Of a stretch of 33,962 nt of DNA, positions 31,704 through 33,962 are shown piece by piece. Origin of the DNA: Nitrospirota bacterium (GTDB lineage: Bacteria > Nitrospirota > Thermodesulfovibrionia > Thermodesulfovibrionales > UBA6898); NCBI GenBank assembly GCA_021814475.1, contig JAKAIE010000033.1, positions 1 to 33,962 of the forward strand, given 5' to 3'. The position numbers and the translations under genes were made by a program. How positions within the stretch are numbered: the stretch's first letter is position 1; each line of letters opens with the position of its first letter. The notes beneath the pieces are model-generated. The model was given only the letters and a program-made list of their open reading frames with translations. It searched no databases and was not told the DNA's origin.

Positions 31704-31733
31704 ATTATATAAATCCCCGCGGAGAGCTGTCAA
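31704..31733 (-). promoter_or_regulatory. Perfect-consensus sigma-70 promoter reading into geneless DNA
   Basis: On the minus strand TTGACA (31728-31733) and TATAAT (31704-31709) are both exact and 18 nt apart, predicting a start near 31697. It lies just after the diguanylate cyclase stop. The next gene, the ABC ATPase, starts 550 nt downstream. Confidence 0.6.
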
Positions 31734-31748
31734 ACGAAATAAAGCGGA

Positions 31749-32819
31749 CTACTCTGCCTTCTTTTCCTTCCCCTCGCCGTACATCGTCACGCGGTTTTTC
31801 CCTGATGTCTTACTCGTATAGAGGGCCTCGTCCGCCTTGGCCGTCACTGTCCTCAGATCGTCTCCGTCACCGGGAAATGTTGCAAGACCGGCCGACAGTG
31901 TCGAAGAGAGGGGTTTGTCATCAAAGATGAATGGGGTCTCGGAAAATGTATCCACTATCCTCTCGACGGCAATGCGGGCCCTGTCTCCGGGGGTATCGGA
32001 AAAGAGGATGATGAACTCGTCCCCGCCGTAGCGGGCGATGATGTCGGAGGCGCGGACGCAGCGCCCGATGATGTGGCCCATATGCCTGATCAGTTCCGTC
32101 CCGGCCAGGTGGCCGTGGACGTCGTTGATCTTCTTGAGGTTGTCCGCATCGAGCATGCAGACCGAAAATTCCCTGTTCTGCCTCTTTGCCAGCGCCTCCT
32201 GCACCTTTGCGAGATGGGCGAAGTTCCTCATGTTGTTGAAGCCGGTAATCTCGTCGGTGAGAGAGAGCCGCTCCACCTCTTTCCTCGCATGCTCAGTCTC
32301 CCCGGCGAGCATCGCACCGAGATGCGCAATGAGCATGAACGGGAAGATCTGAAGGAGGCTCTCAAGGGCCTGGCTCCTGCTGAGGAAATCGATATTCTGC
32401 TGGATCGCAAGATAGGTATACGAGGTGATCGCCAGGCCTGCCATGAAGTACGTCACCCTCTTCCCCTGCGTGAGAGCGGTCGCCATCAGGCCGAGGTAGA
32501 GGAGTGAGATGAAGGGGCTTGAGGTCATGCCCGTATACCAGCTCACCGAGATGGCAAAGACCATAAAGACGATCAGATCCAGAAAGGTCTTGAACCTGCC
32601 GTGGCCGTTCCGGAACCCGTATCTCGCGATGGCGTTATAGATGAAGAGCAGGATACAGATGACCGCGAGGGGAAAGTTGCCTGCGTCGCCGCGGGGCAGG
32701 AGCTTGATGTCAAGGGTCACTATGGCGATCAGAAGCCATGCGATATTCCCCATGATCCTGTCATAGCCGATATATCTCAGGCTGTCGGGAGAAGCCCCTT
32801 CCTGAACCTGCTGACTCAC
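31749..32819 (-). CDS. Membrane-bound diguanylate cyclase (GGDEF)
   Basis: The 356-aa protein has five or six N-terminal membrane helices (about 22-172; for example IAWLLIAIVTLDIKLL, FPLAVICILLFIYNAI, LIVFMVFAISVSWY) and a C-terminal GGDEF domain (about 180-345). The active-site motif GGDEF is intact (265-269), and the allosteric c-di-GMP inhibition site RxxD is present as RASD (256-259), five residues before it. It should make c-di-GMP with feedback control, governing motility or biofilm; the membrane part may sense a signal. Start is GTG with GAGG 4 nt upstream; an overlapping ATG gives ATGTGA, an immediate stop. Confidence 0.92.
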   Translation of the reverse strand: MSQQVQEGASPDSLRYIGYDRIMGNIAWLLIAIVTLDIKLLPRGDAGNFPLAVICILLFIYNAIARYGFRNGHGRFKTFLDLIVFMVFAISVSWYTGMTSSPFISLLYLGLMATALTQGKRVTYFMAGLAITSYTYLAIQQNIDFLSRSQALESLLQIFPFMLIAHLGAMLAGETEHARKEVERLSLTDEITGFNNMRNFAHLAKVQEALAKRQNREFSVCMLDADNLKKINDVHGHLAGTELIRHMGHIIGRCVRASDIIARYGGDEFIILFSDTPGDRARIAVERIVDTFSETPFIFDDKPLSSTLSAGLATFPGDGDDLRTVTAKADEALYTSKTSGKNRVTMYGEGKEKKAE

Positions 32820-32855
32820 ATTACCTCAGACGCAGCACGGTATCTCATAAAAGAA

Positions 32856-32885
32856 ATTGTATGCCAAGAAGGGTTCCCGGTTCAA
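32856..32885 (-). promoter_or_regulatory. Sigma-70 promoter of the diguanylate cyclase gene
   Basis: Minus-strand TTGAAC (32880-32885) and TACAAT (32856-32861) are 18 nt apart, with a predicted start near 32849 and a leader of about 30 nt carrying GAGG. Confidence 0.55.
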
Positions 32886-32937
32886 TACTTTTTCTCGCAC
32901 CAGAGTGGAACTGTGCAACGCAGTCATTGGCAGGACG

Positions 32938-33537
32938 CTAAGGCCTGCGATCTGCCCGCGCAATGATCCTGCGATAGTCCTCCTGGGTATCCATATCGAG
33001 GAACACACCTTCATCCTCCAGCTCCAGGACAAGGCTCTTCACAGAAGCGTCCCTGATTATATCCCTCAACGATGCAGCGGAGTATATCTTCTGAATTACT
33101 GAAAATGGAAACAGGGATGGATGTCCTCTCCTGCCCTGGCAGGACGGGATAAGAACAGTATCCTTATCCTCCTGGTGGGTCCGGACCAGGGCACGTATTG
33201 TGTCCGCGGCAACAAGAGGATGGTCAGAAAGACATACGAGAACTCCTGTAACCGCCGAGGGGTCGAGCGCCACCAGTCCGGCCCGGACCGATGCAGCCAT
33301 ATCGCTTCCAGGGTTGTTGTTGCGGGCATATCTGAGGGGCAGGCCTGCCAGGGCATCCAGGATCCCTTCGTGGTCCGTGCCTGTCACGACAACGACATCC
33401 GTGACCCCGGCCTCCAGCAGCTTCGCAGCACAGAGTGTTACGGCCGGCCGCTCAGAGACAGGCAGGAGCTGTTTTGTCCTCCCCATCCTTCTGGACGATC
33501 CCGCAGCCAGCAGCAGGGCAGAGACCTGACACCGCAT
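32938..33537 (-). CDS. mocA: MocA-like molybdenum cofactor cytidylyltransferase
   Basis: The 199-aa protein is a MobA/MocA-type nucleotidyltransferase with LLLAAGSSRRMGRTKQLLP (8-26), VVVVTGTDHEGI, a metal-binding CLSDHPLV and GRRGHPSLF. In MocA enzymes it attaches CMP to molybdopterin to give the MCD cofactor of xanthine-dehydrogenase/CO-dehydrogenase-type hydroxylases. The start has AGGAGG about 4 nt upstream. Its first 86 nt overlap the end of the XdhC gene in another frame, so the two are translationally linked. Confidence 0.85.
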   Translation of the reverse strand: MRCQVSALLLAAGSSRRMGRTKQLLPVSERPAVTLCAAKLLEAGVTDVVVVTGTDHEGILDALAGLPLRYARNNNPGSDMAASVRAGLVALDPSAVTGVLVCLSDHPLVAADTIRALVRTHQEDKDTVLIPSCQGRRGHPSLFPFSVIQKIYSAASLRDIIRDASVKSLVLELEDEGVFLDMDTQEDYRRIIARADRRP

Positions 33538-33962
33538 TTTCCCTCCTCTTCCGGATGATCTGAGCCATGATGCTCACGGCTATCTCTTCGGGCGTGACCG
33601 ACCCGATAGGCAGTCCGACAGGGACGATAACCCTGCTGACATCCTCTTCCGAAAATCCTGCCTCGCTGAGCATCTTGAAGAGGAGCGCCTTCTTCCTCCT
33701 GGACCCGAGGAGGCCGATGTAGTGGGCCTCCGTCTTCAGTGCGGCCTTCAGCGCATCAAGGTCGTGGTTATGTCCACGGGTCGCGATCACGACATAGGTG
33801 GACCGGCCCGAGGGGACCTTCGAGAAGATGCCCCCGAAGTCATGCACCACGATCTCGTCCGCCTCCGGGACATTATCCCTGTTCGCATATTCCGCACGAT
33901 CGTCCGTCACAATCACCCGGAAGCCGGAGAACTTTGCGATCTTTGCCAGTGCGTTTCCGACA
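33452..33962 (-). CDS. xdhC: XdhC/CoxI-family molybdenum hydroxylase maturation factor, C-terminal part
   Basis: The gene enters from the right edge; only the Rossmann-type C-terminal domain is seen. The frame is open to the end of the window, giving VGNALAKIAKFSGFRVIVTDDR followed by EYAN, the usual XdhC dinucleotide-fold sequence, then VIATRGHNHDLDAL, YIGLLGSRRK, VPVGLPIGSVTPEEIAVSIMAQII. These proteins bind the sulfurated Mo cofactor and hand it to the hydroxylase. The tail after RKRRENAVS (GLCPAAGCGIVQKDGEDK and beyond) is unusual and overlaps mocA. Confidence 0.85.
   Translation of the reverse strand, partial: VGNALAKIAKFSGFRVIVTDDRAEYANRDNVPEADEIVVHDFGGIFSKVPSGRSTYVVIATRGHNHDLDALKAALKTEAHYIGLLGSRRKKALLFKMLSEAGFSEEDVSRVIVPVGLPIGSVTPEEIAVSIMAQIIRKRRENAVSGLCPAAGCGIVQKDGEDKTAPACL

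Larger units (their letters stand above)
31146..31748. other. Geneless 600-bp stretch between the ABC operon and the diguanylate cyclase
   Basis: Short frames exist on both strands, but none has a Shine-Dalgarno plus recognisable protein features. It holds a 15-nt perfect palindrome (31339-31353), A and T runs, a degenerate dispersed repeat (31535-31600) and a perfect-box sigma-70 promoter pointing towards the ABC operon (31704-31733). Confidence 0.6.

Noticed and set aside
1..33962. CRISPR arrays, tRNA/rRNA genes, insertion-sequence ends
   Set aside because: I found no regularly spaced direct repeats, cloverleaf-like segments, transposase or integrase frames, or terminal inverted repeats flanking any gene.

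Overview
The window is a piece of a bacterial chromosome, most likely from an anaerobic or facultative Gram-negative lineage with a Wood-Ljungdahl-type C1 branch. Nitrospirota (Thermodesulfovibrionia-like) or Desulfobacterota are my best guesses. The reasons are a metF/metV pair with a ferredoxin/MvhD-type redox subunit, several Fe-S proteins, a sigma-54 activator, a TolC/RND outer-membrane efflux set and AGG-rich arginine usage in the housekeeping genes. The taxonomy is inference; no rRNA or marker set is present.

Layout, left to right. 1-347: 5' end of a lipoprotein gene (minus). 530-1425: a mosaic of two broken gene starts, an O-methyltransferase and a DHA2-type MFS transporter, with a sigma-54 promoter candidate and a 27-nt perfect palindrome between them. 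1422-2852: a ClcB-like ClC channel, translationally coupled to the MFS remnant, then a strong terminator. 3006-4394: an orphan NtrC-family sigma-54 activator. 4525-7372: a divergent thioredoxin-reductase-like flavoprotein, an AI-2E family membrane protein and a cysteine-rich ferredoxin-type protein. The last follows glycogen phosphorylase (7403-9550) by 30 nt. 9682-13571: a minus-strand C1 operon made of a GltD-ferredoxin-MvhD fusion, metV and metF. 13925-15229: a divergent phosphoglycerate kinase. 15275-17790: RNA and stress genes (DEAD-box helicase, SUI1/eIF1-like factor, Hsp20). 18035-20053: a UvrD/Rep helicase.

20142-31145 is an all-minus accessory block with a different feel of codon usage (CGC/CGG arginines). 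It reads as a four-gene operon (ABC ATPase, ABC-2 permease, secreted/anchored beta protein, DUF347 membrane protein), then a PAP2 phosphatase gene with its middle deleted, an OmpR-type regulator, a histidine kinase, and a TolC-MFP-RND efflux operon. A 12-base homopolymer sits in the leader of the efflux operon. 31146-31748 has no convincing gene but carries a perfect-consensus sigma-70 promoter and a degenerate dispersed repeat. 31749-32819 is a membrane diguanylate cyclase. 32938-33962 holds MocA- and XdhC-like molybdenum-hydroxylase maturation genes, the second cut by the window edge.

No rRNA, tRNA, CRISPR array, transposase or integrase was seen. The points most worth a second look are the MetFV-associated fusion flavoprotein, the flavin reductase without visible NADPH motifs, the sigma-54/ClC arrangement, the ABC/DUF347 operon, the homopolymer in the efflux leader, and the strong promoter that reads into geneless DNA.
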